The notes: generated by a model from the sequence alone, not told the origin. Positions 26,231 to 35,790 are shown, numbered from the stretch's first letter. The stretch is 64,000 nucleotides of DNA from Bacteroidota bacterium (GCA_036522515.1 DATDFQ010000049.1:62001-126000); one strand, 5' to 3'. Numbers and translations: made by a program.

Positions 26231-27367
26231 TCAACGGGCGAAAAACGAGCGGACGGACGCGGCAACATGGTCCGCCTGTTCCTGGCTCATCTCCGGATAA
26301 AGCGGAAGAGAGATGCATTCTTCGGCAGAGCGTTCGCTCACGGGAAAGTCGCCTCGCTTGTACCCGAGCGAGCGGCACGCCTCCTGAAAATGGAGAGGGA
26401 TCGGGTAGTGGAGCCCGGTCGCGATCCCCCTGCCGGCAAGGTAGCTCTGCAGCGCGTCGCGCCGCTTCGTACGGACGACGAAGAGGTGATAGACATGCTC
26501 GGCGTTCGGCGGTTCAAACGGCAGAACCAGCTCACCGATGCCCGAAAGCCGGTCTTTATAAAAAGCGGCGAGTTCCCTCCGGCGGAGCGTCCATGCGCCG
26601 AGATGCCGCATCTTGGCGCCGAGCACGGCGCCCTGAATTCCGTCCATCCGGTAGTTGTGGCCGTAGAATTCGTGCTTGTATTTTTCCGACTGCCCGTGAT
26701 CGCGCAGCCGCCTGATTCTGCCCGCAAGCGCATCGTCACTCGTCGTGACCGCCCCGGCCTCGCCGTAGGCCCCCAGATTCTTCCCCGGATAAAAACTAAA
26801 GCAACCCGACGATCCGAAATTGCCCACAACCTTCCCGCCATACCGGGCGAGATGCGCCTGGCAGGCATCCTCTATGACGTCGGACCCTTCCCGCCGTGCG
26901 AGCGTTCCGATGGCATCCATCTCCGCGGGTAACCCGTAGAGATGAACCGGAATGATGGCGCGGACCGTTTTGCTCCTCGGCCGGAGGAGGTACTCCTCGA
27001 GCTTTGCGGGATCGAGCGTGTAGGTAGCGGGATCGATATCGACGAAGACCGGCGTCGCGCCGAGGAGAAGGATTGCCTCCACCGTCGCGATGAAGGTGAA
27101 CGGGGTGGTGACGACTTCATCCCCCCTGCCGGCGCCGCTGGCCCAGAGGGCGAGATGGAGCGCGTCTGTCCCGGAGCCGACCCCGATGCAATGACTGGCG
27201 CCGTGCGCCTCCGCAAATGCCTGCTCAAAGGAAGCCACAGCGCCCCCGAGAATGAACTGGGAGCTGTTGATGACGTCCTGGATGGCGGCATCGATCTCAG
27301 GTTTGAGTGTGAGGTACTGGGCGTGAAGATCTGCGAGGGGAACCTTCAGCGTAGAGCCTGTGAGCAT
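26231..27367 (-). CDS. DegT/DnrJ/EryC1-family sugar aminotransferase
   Basis: PLP-dependent aminotransferase of 378 residues. Features are GVGSGTDALHLAL (phosphate binding), TTPFTFIATVEAI, IPVHLYGLP, EDACQAHLARY and the Schiff-base lysine in FSFYPGKNLGAYGEAGA, with HNYRMDGIQGAVLGAK. It transfers an amino group to a 4- or 3-keto nucleotide sugar. The PGKNLGA motif with Q-A-H-x-A-x-Y resembles 3-keto-sugar enzymes of the FdtB/WbpE type, though the sugar is not certain. The upstream neighbour on the same strand is tRNA-Ser, and the downstream neighbours are ugd and UXS, so nucleotide-sugar work is likely. Confidence 0.88.
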   Translation of the reverse strand: MLTGSTLKVPLADLHAQYLTLKPEIDAAIQDVINSSQFILGGAVASFEQAFAEAHGASHCIGVGSGTDALHLALWASGAGRGDEVVTTPFTFIATVEAILLLGATPVFVDIDPATYTLDPAKLEEYLLRPRSKTVRAIIPVHLYGLPAEMDAIGTLARREGSDVIEDACQAHLARYGGKVVGNFGSSGCFSFYPGKNLGAYGEAGAVTTSDDALAGRIRRLRDHGQSEKYKHEFYGHNYRMDGIQGAVLGAKMRHLGAWTLRRRELAAFYKDRLSGIGELVLPFEPPNAEHVYHLFVVRTKRRDALQSYLAGRGIATGLHYPIPLHFQEACRSLGYKRGDFPVSERSAEECISLPLYPEMSQEQADHVAASVRSFFAR

Positions 27368-27393
27368 TCGACCCGGTCGATAATGACTTTTTG

Positions 27394-27480
27394 CGGAGGG
27401 GGAGAGATTCGAACTCTCGGTAGAGCAAGCCCTACACTGGTTTTCGAGACCAGCCTATTCAACCACTCTAGCACCCCTCC
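27394..27480 (-). tRNA. tRNA-Ser (CGA anticodon)
   Basis: 87 bases on the minus strand. The acceptor stem GGAGGGG pairs with CCCCTCC, with discriminator G. The anticodon arm is CTGGT-CTCGAAA-ACCAG, giving anticodon CGA. A long variable arm and the T arm GAGAG-TTCGAAT-CTCTC complete a class II serine tRNA. The 3' CCA is not encoded. Confidence 0.95.
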
Positions 27481-27540
27481 GGCGGAAAATGTATGGAAAA
27501 AAGCCCTCAAATACAATAGAATTCAGAGGAGGGTAGTGCG

Positions 27541-27660
27541 CGTTTTCATCTTTTGCCGTCATCCCGACATGTTTCAGGTCGGGATCTTTCCAAAAGAGTT
27601 GGAAGATGCTGACCTAAAGCATGTCAGCATGACGAGCTGGGTAGACAGACCGCCAAACTG
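27541..27660 (+). repeat. MITE-like repeat, family B copy 2
   Basis: About 120 bp related to 16531-16665 in the same orientation but with many substitutions (for example CCAAAAGAGTTGG for TATAAAAGAGTTGA). It keeps the CGTCATCCCGACATG / CATGTCAGCATGACGAG ends. It lies between tRNA-Ser and the end of the transglycosylase gene. Confidence 0.82.
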
Positions 27661-27723
27661 ATACGCTACACAATGGGGGGTGAAGCCGGAACGTGGGGGG
27701 AGTGCTTGCCGGAGCGCCGGCGC

Positions 27724-29895
27724 TTACGAATTGATGACGAGTTCCTGGCCGATATGAATCTTCGTCCCGTGAATCTTGTTCCACGCGCGGATCGCTTCGA
27801 TCGAAACTCCGAAGCTCAGGGCGATGGCGTGAAGCGTATCGCCCCGCCGGACGATGTAAGACAATGCTTTCTTGATGCTGCTCGAATCTTTCTGTGCGAT
27901 CGCCTTTGCCGGAGCACGCGCGGTTGTCGCATCGCCGACGGCGATATCCAAACTCTGGCCCTTCATGATGCCGTCCGATGTTAGATTATTCCATTCCTGG
28001 ATGTTCGCAACCGAAACTTCAAACCGGGCCGCTATCTTGTAGAGATTGTCTCCGGTGCGGACGCGGTATTTAATCCAGGAGGTCACGGGTCCCGCAGGCC
28101 GGTCGGACGACTTTGCTGCAACAACCTGAGCCTGATCCGCCGCCGGCTGGCCGCCGAGCGCGCGGTAATTATCCGCCCTGCCCGAGGGTTCCCAGAGGGC
28201 GAGGACGCTGCCGGCCCGGATCGAACTTCCGTACGGGATATCATTCCAGAGCCGCAGGTCGCTCACGCGCACGTCGTACATCTTCGCGATCCCGCCGAGC
28301 GTCTCCCCGTTCTTCACCTGGTAGGAGAGTTTCTCCTTGCCCACGATCGCGGCGGCGTAACGCTTCGTCCGTGATTTTTGCGTCTGCCTTCCGCCCGAGG
28401 TTTCGTCATCCACCGGGTTGGCGGCAAACGACTTCGAGGAGGCGGAGACTGGGATCAACAACGATTTTCCGGCCGGGAGCCGCCGTTTTCCCGTCAGATG
28501 GTTCACCTCGGCGAGCACAGCGGAAGAGACCCCGTATTTTCTCGCGATCGACTGAAGTGTCTGCCCCTTTTTCACGGTGGCGACAAGCCAGTCCTGTTTC
28601 TGGTCGTCCGGCACCTCGGCGTAGTTTTTCGCAAACGTCGAGGAAGCGCCCGCCGGAATCCTCAGCCTGTAACCCTTCGTACCCGGAGGAGTGCACCACT
28701 GCAGCAATTCCGGATTCAGTTCGCGCATCGTCTCGACATCCGTCCCGGCGCATTTCGCGAGCACGGTAAAATCGACGCAGTCGTCGACCGGCACGGTATC
28801 AAAGCTGAGCGGGTCGGAGGGGGTGACATCGAACCCGTAACTTTTCGGATCCATCGCCATGACAGCCGCCGCGATGTACTGCGGCACATAATTCCTTGTT
28901 TCGCGCGGCAAGTGGGGACGCATGCTCCAAAAATCGGCCGACTTGCTCCGCTTAATCGCATGATGGACTCTTCCCGCGCCCGAATTATAGGCCGCAAGGA
29001 CAAGATACCAATCGCCGAATTCCTCGTACAGGTCCTTCAGGTGCCGTGCGGCGGCGTAGGTTTCTTTCTCAAAATCCCTTCGCTCATCGTACCAGAAATT
29101 CCCCGTCAACCCGTAGAGCCTTCCGGTCCCCCGGACAAACTGCCAGAGTCCGACCGCCTTCGCCCACGATCGCGCCATCGGGTTCATCCCGCTCTCGATC
29201 ATCGAGAGGTACATCAGCTCTTCGGGGACACCTTCCTTCCGGAAGGCACGCCGCATGATCGGGCCGTACTTGCCGGAAAGGAACAGCCAATGCTCGAAGT
29301 GGCCCCGACCCCTTCCCTGCAGATATTTGATATTTTGGTCGACGTGCCCGTTGATGACCAGCGGAACCGTCGTTGTCGTGATCACTTGCTTGGGAACATC
29401 CTGGTCGCCTCCCTGATTGGCGTCGTCGAGCGAGTTCAGTTTATTCCTGAGGGCGAAGATTGATGCCTGAGGCCCCAGACTGTCGATTTTTGCTATGTAT
29501 CTCTCATAATCCTCGACAACGCTCCTGCTCAAGTCGTTAAAATCACAGTCGCTCTCAATATTGGGGTAGTACCCCAATTCGTTGAGAATTGCGATGGATA
29601 ATTCAAATTCGGTCGCTGAGCGGGTGGAGTCGGACTGTTGCTCGGCATCGAGCGCCCGCACATAGTGCTGACGCGCCCGTTCAAGCAACTGGGCTGTCAT
29701 TGCGTCATAACTGGAGTCGGAGACGAGAGAATCCGCCATCGTCGGATCGCCCTCGTACAGGAGGTTCGATTCGCCTGAATTTTCCTGAATTGACGCGGAA
29801 ATCACGCTCCCGGAGTCCGAACGGGTCGATTTCTCCGAGGAGCAGCCACCCAGGACAAGGGCCGATACGAGTGCAAAAAGGTAGAACTTATTCAA
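27724..29895 (-). CDS. MltD-like membrane-bound lytic transglycosylase with four LysM domains
   Basis: Lipoprotein of 723 residues with lipobox VLGGC after [13 protein letters not shown]. The SLT domain (about 195-330) shows the catalytic Glu in [14 protein letters not shown], then [15 protein letters not shown] and [14 protein letters not shown]. Four LysM repeats follow (starts [40 protein letters not shown]), binding peptidoglycan. It cleaves glycan strands to anhydro-muropeptides in the periplasm. The start codon is apparently TTG at 29895, because the signal peptide opens exactly there and no ATG or GTG lies in frame upstream within the leader. Confidence 0.9.
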   Translation of the reverse strand: MNKFYLFALVSALVLGGCSSEKSTRSDSGSVISASIQENSGESNLLYEGDPTMADSLVSDSSYDAMTAQLLERARQHYVRALDAEQQSDSTRSATEFELSIAILNELGYYPNIESDCDFNDLSRSVVEDYERYIAKIDSLGPQASIFALRNKLNSLDDANQGGDQDVPKQVITTTTVPLVINGHVDQNIKYLQGRGRGHFEHWLFLSGKYGPIMRRAFRKEGVPEELMYLSMIESGMNPMARSWAKAVGLWQFVRGTGRLYGLTGNFWYDERRDFEKETYAAARHLKDLYEEFGDWYLVLAAYNSGAGRVHHAIKRSKSADFWSMRPHLPRETRNYVPQYIAAAVMAMDPKSYGFDVTPSDPLSFDTVPVDDCVDFTVLAKCAGTDVETMRELNPELLQWCTPPGTKGYRLRIPAGASSTFAKNYAEVPDDQKQDWLVATVKKGQTLQSIARKYGVSSAVLAEVNHLTGKRRLPAGKSLLIPVSASSKSFAANPVDDETSGGRQTQKSRTKRYAAAIVGKEKLSYQVKNGETLGGIAKMYDVRVSDLRLWNDIPYGSSIRAGSVLALWEPSGRADNYRALGGQPAADQAQVVAAKSSDRPAGPVTSWIKYRVRTGDNLYKIAARFEVSVANIQEWNNLTSDGIMKGQSLDIAVGDATTARAPAKAIAQKDSSSIKKALSYIVRRGDTLHAIALSFGVSIEAIRAWNKIHGTKIHIGQELVINS

Positions 29896-29947
29896 TAGAT
29901 CTCTAATCGCTTAAAATTATTGTCGATTTTCCGCCGAATCCTTTGAG

Positions 29948-29976
29948 AATATAGAGAATTGAGGAGCGACTGTCAA
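29948..29976 (-). promoter_or_regulatory. Promoter of the lytic transglycosylase gene
   Basis: Minus-strand TTGACA (29971-29976), 17-base spacer, TATATT (29948-29953): a near-consensus sigma-70 promoter. The predicted leader to the TTG at 29895 is about 45 bases. Confidence 0.65.
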
Positions 29977-30009
29977 GCTATTTTTCCCGTAAGGTGATAT
30001 GAATCATAC

Positions 30010-31569
30010 TTATAGGGGGATATTACCATGCTTCTTTCTCGGATTGCCGTCCACCTTGTTGGCCAGCACCTCGAGGGAATGGGCCAAACGGGGCCTGGTT
30101 TCACTCGGTTCGATGACATCGTCTATGTATCCCCGCGCGGCCGCGATGTAGGGGCTCGCAAACTTTTCCTGATACTCATTCACTTTTTGTTCAAGTGCTT
30201 TAGCCTTGTTTCGCGCCTTTTCTATATCCCGTTTGAAGATGATTTCCACCGCTCCTTTGGAGCCCATTACCGCTATTTCGGCTGAAGGCCATGCGAAATT
30301 GAAGTCGCCCCGGATATGCTTCGAATTCATCACGTCATAGGCGCCTCCGTACGCTTTCCTCGTAATAACGGTGATTTTGGGGACGGTGGCTTCGCAAAAG
30401 GCATAGAGCAGCTTTGCCCCGTGCTTGATGATCCCGCGCCACTCCTGCTCGGTTCCCGGAAGAAAACCAGGGACGTCTTCGAATACGATAAGCGGAATAT
30501 TAAACGCATCACAGAAACGGACAAATCGGGCCCCTTTTAACGACGAGTCGATATCGAGAACGCCTGCAAGAATGGCAGGCTGATTTGCAACGATTCCAAC
30601 GGTCCTTCCCGCCACTCTCCCGAATCCCACCAGCAAATTTCGGGCATAGAGCTCATGGATTTCAAAGAAATCTCCGTTATCCAGGATCCTGGTGAGGACC
30701 TCCTTCATATCGTACGGCTTGCTGGGGTTCGCGGGGACAAGGGAATTCAGGGATGGTTCCCGCCTTTCCGGGTCATCGTCCGACTTGAGGAGCGGCGGGG
30801 GATCCAGGTTGTTCTGGGGGAGAAAGCTCATGAGCCTTCGAACCGACTGCAGGCATTCAACCTCGTTTTCACACGCGAAATGTGCGACGCCCGATTTCGT
30901 CGCGTGCGTGAGAGCTCCTCCGAGATCTTCAAAGGAGACATCCTCGTGCGTCACGGTCTTTACCACGTTCGGCCCCGTCACGAACATATAGCTTGTGTTT
31001 TTGACCATGAAGGTGAAATCGGTGATGGCGGGGGAGTAAACGGCGCCGCCGGCGCACGGGCCGAGTATTGCGGAGATTTGCGGAATGACTCCGGAGGAAA
31101 GCGTGTTCCGGAGGAATATCTCCGCGTACCCTCCGAGACTCACCACTCCCTCCTGGATCCGGGCGCCGCCGGAATCGTTCAACCCTATCACGGGAGCGCC
31201 GACTTTGACCGCCATATCCATGATCTTGCAGACCTTTTCCGCGTGGGCTTCCGAGAGCGAACCTCCGAACACGGTGAAATCCTGACTGAACACGAAAACA
31301 AGTCTTCCGTCGATGCGCCCCGTTCCGGTGACCACGCCGTCTCCGAGATACTTTTGCTTGTCGAGTCCGAAATCGACGCTCCGGTGTTCCACGAGGGCGT
31401 CGATCTCTTCGAAGCTGTTCCGGTCCAGGAGGACTTCGAGGCGTTCCCGGGCGGTGAGCTTCCCTTTCCGGTGCTGCTCCTCGATCCGGGCCTCTCCCCC
31501 CCCGAGCAACGCCCGGGCTTTCAACGCCCGGAGACGGCCGATCTTATCGAGCTCTTTTTGTTTGGCCAT
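30010..31569 (-). CDS. pccB: Acyl-CoA carboxylase carboxyltransferase (propionyl-CoA type)
   Basis: Protein of 519 residues, full length for the PccB/MmdA family. The two crotonase-like halves are present, with [20 protein letters not shown] and [16 protein letters not shown] in the first and [16 protein letters not shown] and [15 protein letters not shown] in the second, ending KKHGNIPL. It transfers carboxyl from biotin to propionyl-CoA, or works in the reverse decarboxylase direction. No biotin carboxylase or biotin-carrier gene is nearby, so the partner subunits must be elsewhere. It lies 60 bases downstream of mnmA. Confidence 0.93.
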   Translation of the reverse strand: MAKQKELDKIGRLRALKARALLGGGEARIEEQHRKGKLTARERLEVLLDRNSFEEIDALVEHRSVDFGLDKQKYLGDGVVTGTGRIDGRLVFVFSQDFTVFGGSLSEAHAEKVCKIMDMAVKVGAPVIGLNDSGGARIQEGVVSLGGYAEIFLRNTLSSGVIPQISAILGPCAGGAVYSPAITDFTFMVKNTSYMFVTGPNVVKTVTHEDVSFEDLGGALTHATKSGVAHFACENEVECLQSVRRLMSFLPQNNLDPPPLLKSDDDPERREPSLNSLVPANPSKPYDMKEVLTRILDNGDFFEIHELYARNLLVGFGRVAGRTVGIVANQPAILAGVLDIDSSLKGARFVRFCDAFNIPLIVFEDVPGFLPGTEQEWRGIIKHGAKLLYAFCEATVPKITVITRKAYGGAYDVMNSKHIRGDFNFAWPSAEIAVMGSKGAVEIIFKRDIEKARNKAKALEQKVNEYQEKFASPYIAAARGYIDDVIEPSETRPRLAHSLEVLANKVDGNPRKKHGNIPL

Positions 31570-31629
31570 TGCGAGTCATCCTGGATTGTGGAAAATTCAG
31601 TGGCGGGATGGGATACGGGAGGGGGTTTG

Positions 31630-32742
31630 CTACTCTGCAACGCGATCGATCACTCCTCCGCCGGCCAGCCGGTCGCCCTGGTAGAGCACCACGGACTGCC
31701 CGGGAGTGATTGCGCGCTTCGCCTGATCGAATACGATCCGGAGCTCGCCGTTTCCGTGCCGGTACACTGTGGCCGGCGAGGCGGCGTCTTTGTACCGGAT
31801 GGCTGCTTCGACACGCAGACCGTCTTCGATTCCGGAAATGGAGACCAAATTCAGATTTCGCGCGATGAGGCTGCTCCGGTGCAACTCATTCTCCCCCCCG
31901 ATTTCAATCGTATTCGTGGACGCATCGATACCGGTGACGTAGACCCTCCCGCCGTGCGCGCCGATCCCGCTCCGTTGCCCGATCGTATAATTAACGAACC
32001 CCCCGTGTTCTCCGACTTTCATTCCACCCCTGACAATCGGACCCGGGGAAACGGGGGCGGCGGTGCCGGCGCCTCCCTCCCGGATAAACCGCCGGTAATC
32101 GTTGTCGGGGATGAAACAGATTTCGAAACTCTCCTCCTTGTGGGCGGTCTTCAATCCGAGGCGCGCCGCAATGGCCCGGACTTCCGGTTTGCGGAGTGAC
32201 CCGAGCGGGAAAATGGTCTTGCTCAGGGCCTCCTGACTCAGGCCCCAGAGCGCATACGACTGATCCTTGTTACGGTCGGCTGCCCGCATGATAGAGTACC
32301 GGCCGGTACGCTCATCCCATTCGGTGCGGGCGTAGTGCCCCGTCGCGACGAAGCCGGCGCCGAGAGCGAGCGCCTTGTCCAGGAACATGCCCCACTTGAT
32401 CGCCCGGTTGCAGATCACGCAGGGGTTCGGCGTCCTCCCCCGGCCGTATTCCGAAACAAAGTTGTCGATCACCTCGCGGCGGAACGCTTCCGTGAAGTCG
32501 ACGACATAGTGCGGAATTCCGAGCTTCACCGCGACGATACGGGCGTCGTTGAACGCATCCAGCCCGCAACAGCTCGTTTCGTTCCCGCTGTTTCCGCCGA
32601 CCCTGTCAAAATCATAGGTCTTCATCGTGACGCCGATGACGTCGTAGCCCCGTTCGAGCAGGAGGGCGGCGGCTACGGAGGAGTCGACTCCTCCGCTCAT
32701 GCCGACAACAACGACTGGGCGTTTTGTAGAGTAATTCGTCAT
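31630..32742 (-). CDS. mnmA: tRNA-specific 2-thiouridylase
   Basis: Protein of 370 residues. The PP-loop GMSGGVDSSVAAALL, the first catalytic Cys in TPNPCVICNRAIKW, GHYARTE, the KDQSYALWGL segment and the second Cys in SFEICFIPDNDYR are intact. It thiolates U34 of Lys, Glu and Gln tRNAs using a persulfide donor. The start at 32742 opens the PP-loop domain. A longer in-frame reading to 33141 only translates the upstream repeat. A TTGCGC/TATCTT promoter ends 11 bases before the ATG, and no Shine-Dalgarno sequence is visible. Confidence 0.93.
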   Translation of the reverse strand: MTNYSTKRPVVVVGMSGGVDSSVAAALLLERGYDVIGVTMKTYDFDRVGGNSGNETSCCGLDAFNDARIVAVKLGIPHYVVDFTEAFRREVIDNFVSEYGRGRTPNPCVICNRAIKWGMFLDKALALGAGFVATGHYARTEWDERTGRYSIMRAADRNKDQSYALWGLSQEALSKTIFPLGSLRKPEVRAIAARLGLKTAHKEESFEICFIPDNDYRRFIREGGAGTAAPVSPGPIVRGGMKVGEHGGFVNYTIGQRSGIGAHGGRVYVTGIDASTNTIEIGGENELHRSSLIARNLNLVSISGIEDGLRVEAAIRYKDAASPATVYRHGNGELRIVFDQAKRAITPGQSVVLYQGDRLAGGGVIDRVAE

Positions 32743-32753
32743 GTATGAATTGA

Positions 32754-32782
32754 AAGATACAAAAAACGGGAGGGAGGCGCAA
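32754..32782 (-). promoter_or_regulatory. Promoter of mnmA-pccB
   Basis: Minus-strand TTGCGC (32777-32782), 17-base spacer, TATCTT (32754-32759). Eleven bases separate it from the mnmA ATG, giving a predicted leader of about 0-5 bases. Confidence 0.5.
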
Positions 32783-32801
32783 TTGGGGGCACGTCTTATT
32801 T

Positions 32802-32904
32802 TGTCATCCTGAGCACGTTCGCTTCGCTCAGTGTAAACTCCGCGAAGGATCTTGCAGATCGGAAAGACGAGATCCTTCGGTCGCTTCGCTCCCTCAGGAT
32901 GACA
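32802..32904. repeat. MITE-like repeat, family A copy 3
   Basis: A 103-bp copy with TGTCATCCTGAG / CTCAGGATGACA ends. About 25 extra bases (containing ACGTTCGCTTCGCTCAG) sit in the left arm. The internal CTTGCAGATCGGAAA and the outside flank GTCTTATTT match copy 2 at 9445. Confidence 0.85.
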
Positions 32905-32926
32905 ACCAGGGGAAATTGAGCCTCTG

Positions 32927-34723
32927 TCAGAACACGAGATCAAGCTGAAGTCCGATCCGATCGTCGTGATTGCCCGGCAATTCGTCCGGGCCGGTCCCGA
33001 GCCGGCGAACATCGTCGCGGGTCGTGCGTGAATACTTGGCAGAAATCCCCGACGATCCGGAAAACCCGTACCGGACGAGAATGTACGATCTCTCCCCCCG
33101 GCCCGAGAGGACGGGAAGCGACGCCGCATCCCTGAGATCATCTTCGAATTCGTACAGCCGGGTGTCGTAAGACCCGGTCAGGAAGAAGACGATCCTCATC
33201 CCCGCGGAGAGCCCCGGAAGCGGTGAGCATGAGATCTCTTCATAGAGCATCGTTCCCTGCTCCACGCCCGGAACCGCCCGGCTCCGGAGGTAGACCTTCT
33301 CGAATCTTCCCCGGACCCGGACTTCGGGCGTCAGCCGGAGGTCGAGATGGGTCCGGATACGGTCGATCGCCTGAACAACGGTATTGCTTCTTGAAAGGCC
33401 CCCGGGTGAGAGAGAACGGTCACGTTGGCCGGAGGATTTCCGCTCGAACTGCAGCGACCAATCGAGTCCCTGATGGGGATGGAAGGCCGCCCGGACAAAC
33501 CATTGACGGCCTCCGTCCGCGAAGGGTCCGGAACCGGAACCTTCCGGGAATCTGTACTGATCGAAGTAAGCCGAAAGGACGGTCCCGCGGGAGAGTTTCA
33601 GGCGGAACCCCAGGTAGATACCCTCTTCGTTGAACGTGTCCCCCCGCTCCCCAAAACCGAGCCCGTGCAGGCTCACCATGCGGGCGGGATAGTTGCGGAA
33701 GGATCCGATCAAGTCGACGGTGCGCGACGGTGTGAGCGTTGCGCCCCATATTCCCGCCGGGGCGCCGCCGAGGATCGTCCATTCCCCGAAGAGCAGCCCC
33801 CGCGGCAGATTGAAATGGTAGTCCACGGCTGCCACGGAATACCCTTCGCCGGAGAATTTCCCCTCGCCACTGAGACGAAGCGGCAGGGAAAAACCGGAAC
33901 GGTAGCAGGTGAGACCCGCGCTTCCATGGTTCCCGAAGTCGACGGAACACCGGAGGCCGGTGAGGCGCTCCGTCAACCGGTTCCGCCTTGAATCCTCGGA
34001 AAGAGTTCGAACAATTCCCGAAGCGGAGATCGACGATACGACTCCCGGGCTGTCGACGGAAGCGGCGAGCGACCGCCGTGAAAAAAAGAGGGCGATGGAG
34101 CATGGATCGAACCGGAGGGATGCGGCGGCCCCTCTGAGGAAGGCGTTTTCATCGGATGAACGGTACGGCATGATTCCCCTTCCGCTTCTTCTGACCGCGC
34201 TCACGACGTCGGGGCCTTTGCCGTAGTCGAAGCCCCTCCAGAGTGCGATCCCCTGGCCCGCTTCCACGAAATAATCCCCGACGAGAAGAGTCGCAATCGG
34301 ACCGGCATCCGTGACCATCCCGTATCCGCTCACGAAATCGCCGAGGAGCCGCTCCCCGGCCTTCTTGCTGAGAAGAATCCCGCCGCTGACTCCTCTCTTG
34401 TTGCTGAACTCCGCGCGCTGCAGTGACTCATACTCCGATCCGAGAAACTGCCCATCGCTGAATCCGCGGGACCGTTCAAGCCCGACTCTCACCCGGGAAC
34501 GGATCTTCACGAAATAGTCCCTCTTCCCCGGATTGGGGTCGAACGGGCTGAAGTCGAGAACCGGCGATTCATCCGTCTGCGCGGCCTGCTCCGTTAGCTC
34601 ATCCCTTTCCAATTCATGGAACCGGCTTTCCGCACCTGAATCAGGGAGGGCCTGAGTCCGGAGCGTTCCATTCCCGGCGAGGAGCAGCAACGGGAGGAAG
34701 AGAATCGTTCTGTAACCGGTCAT
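32927..34723 (-). CDS. Putative outer-membrane beta-barrel protein
   Basis: Protein of 598 residues with a signal peptide (ILFLPLLLLAGNGTLRTQA). Most of it is Gly/aromatic-rich amphipathic strands ending in LQLDLVF. A conserved-looking block VEAGQGIALWRGFDYGKGPD near residues 160-180 recalls large barrels that in related genomes are fused to helix-hairpin-helix domains, but no such domain is present here. The ATG overlaps the stop of the PorV-like gene (ATGA), so the two are coupled. A much longer in-frame reading upstream (to 35569) crosses that gene and is not coding. Function unknown. Confidence 0.65.
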   Translation of the reverse strand: MTGYRTILFLPLLLLAGNGTLRTQALPDSGAESRFHELERDELTEQAAQTDESPVLDFSPFDPNPGKRDYFVKIRSRVRVGLERSRGFSDGQFLGSEYESLQRAEFSNKRGVSGGILLSKKAGERLLGDFVSGYGMVTDAGPIATLLVGDYFVEAGQGIALWRGFDYGKGPDVVSAVRRSGRGIMPYRSSDENAFLRGAAASLRFDPCSIALFFSRRSLAASVDSPGVVSSISASGIVRTLSEDSRRNRLTERLTGLRCSVDFGNHGSAGLTCYRSGFSLPLRLSGEGKFSGEGYSVAAVDYHFNLPRGLLFGEWTILGGAPAGIWGATLTPSRTVDLIGSFRNYPARMVSLHGLGFGERGDTFNEEGIYLGFRLKLSRGTVLSAYFDQYRFPEGSGSGPFADGGRQWFVRAAFHPHQGLDWSLQFERKSSGQRDRSLSPGGLSRSNTVVQAIDRIRTHLDLRLTPEVRVRGRFEKVYLRSRAVPGVEQGTMLYEEISCSPLPGLSAGMRIVFFLTGSYDTRLYEFEDDLRDAASLPVLSGRGERSYILVRYGFSGSSGISAKYSRTTRDDVRRLGTGPDELPGNHDDRIGLQLDLVF

Positions 34724-35535
34724 GGCTGTTTCCCCCCTCCCACGGTCAGAGTCACGTCGTGAGTCCAACCAAGTTCCTGATGAACCGTGAGCGCATAGTC
34801 GAGTTGCAGGGGTCCGTATCCGACTCCGAGGCCCCCTGCGAATTCGGAGACGGCGTCCGGTATCCCCATCCGGATCGCAATCGCTCCTGCAATCCTGTAT
34901 TCTAATCCGATCCTGGGGGACGCCTCGTACCCGGACTCCTTCCGGAAATCTGCCGCCAGCAACAACTCCTCCGCCGGGGCGCAGGAGAGCCCGATCGAAT
35001 AGACCTGCGGAAGGGGCTCTCGCGAGACGCCCAGCGTCGCCGCAGTCGCGTTTTTTACCGACAATCCGAATCGCAGCCCGGCGGGCCCCTCGATCAGGGC
35101 CCCGGCATCGACTGCGAGGGCGGCGGCGGAACCGTACCGGGTGATGTTGACCGAATGATAATTCAAGGCGACTCCGAATCCGGCGCGCGGGATCGAAGTT
35201 GCGTACGAGATCGTCCCGCTCACTTCGCGGTAGAGCCGGTACCCGAATGCCCTCGCCGCGATGCCGAAGACCCCGAACGGGGACCGGATCCCGGCGGCGC
35301 ATTCTTTTGTCGAGAGCTCCCGAATTCCGAAGGGCGACGGCGAATAGAAGAACGAAACCTGGTAGCGCTCGAGCAGCGACAGGCCGCCCGGATTGAACGC
35401 GATGGACCAGATGTCTCCCCCCACGGCGGTACAGGCGCCCCCCAGGGCGGCCGCCCTGCTTCCCGCTCCGGTCTGATCGACGCGCGCGAGGCAGGACTGG
35501 ACAAGTGCTAAAATAGAGAGAAGAATGAACCGCAT
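34720..35535 (-). CDS. PorV/PorQ-like UPF0164 outer-membrane protein
   Basis: Protein of 271 residues with a signal peptide. The mature part starts GAGSRAAALGGACTAVGGDIWSIAFNPGGL, the hallmark of the PorV/UPF0164/FadL-like group (positions about 24-54). The rest is regular beta-strands. PorV-like proteins shuttle or anchor T9SS cargo; this one is somewhat shorter than typical PorV, so PorQ or an accessory homologue is equally possible. GGGAGG precedes the ATG. It is coupled to the downstream barrel gene by ATGA. Confidence 0.72.
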   Translation of the reverse strand: MRFILLSILALVQSCLARVDQTGAGSRAAALGGACTAVGGDIWSIAFNPGGLSLLERYQVSFFYSPSPFGIRELSTKECAAGIRSPFGVFGIAARAFGYRLYREVSGTISYATSIPRAGFGVALNYHSVNITRYGSAAALAVDAGALIEGPAGLRFGLSVKNATAATLGVSREPLPQVYSIGLSCAPAEELLLAADFRKESGYEASPRIGLEYRIAGAIAIRMGIPDAVSEFAGGLGVGYGPLQLDYALTVHQELGWTHDVTLTVGGGKQP

Positions 35536-35645
35536 AACGCCTCCCGAATTGGTGGTGAAGAAATTTCAACTGCCGAACTGAACAGACGCAGCCTTCAGGT
35601 CGCAGAACGATCAGGCAACGAAATTGAGCCGGCGTCGCCGATCTG

Positions 35646-35780
35646 GTGGTGTCTCAATTTGGCCGAACATCTCTCCACCTCGTCATGCTGACATGCTCCT
35701 GGTCAGCATCTTTCAACTCTTTTATAAAGATCCCGACCTAAAACATGTCGGGATGACGAGAGAAGGTGAAACCGCGGCAC
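35646..35780 (-). repeat. MITE-like repeat, family B copy 3
   Basis: 135 bp, nearly identical to the reverse complement of 16531-16665, with only a few differences. It abuts the promoter of the DUF4835 gene. A short degenerate REP-like segment (about 35585-35605, CGCAGCCTTCAGGTCGCAG) lies just outside. Confidence 0.88.
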
Positions 35781-35790
35781 TTCCGCCGAT

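Noticed and set aside
30655-32199. A 514-codon plus-strand frame
   Set aside because: Antisense to pccB and mnmA, both of which have all motifs; no promoter or Shine-Dalgarno sequence of its own.
32927-35569. An 880-codon minus-strand open frame covering the barrel and the PorV-like gene
   Set aside because: Its first 280 codons are the antiframe of the PorV-like gene (Arg/Pro-rich, no domain). The barrel gene starts at 34723 with a signal peptide and ATGA overlap.
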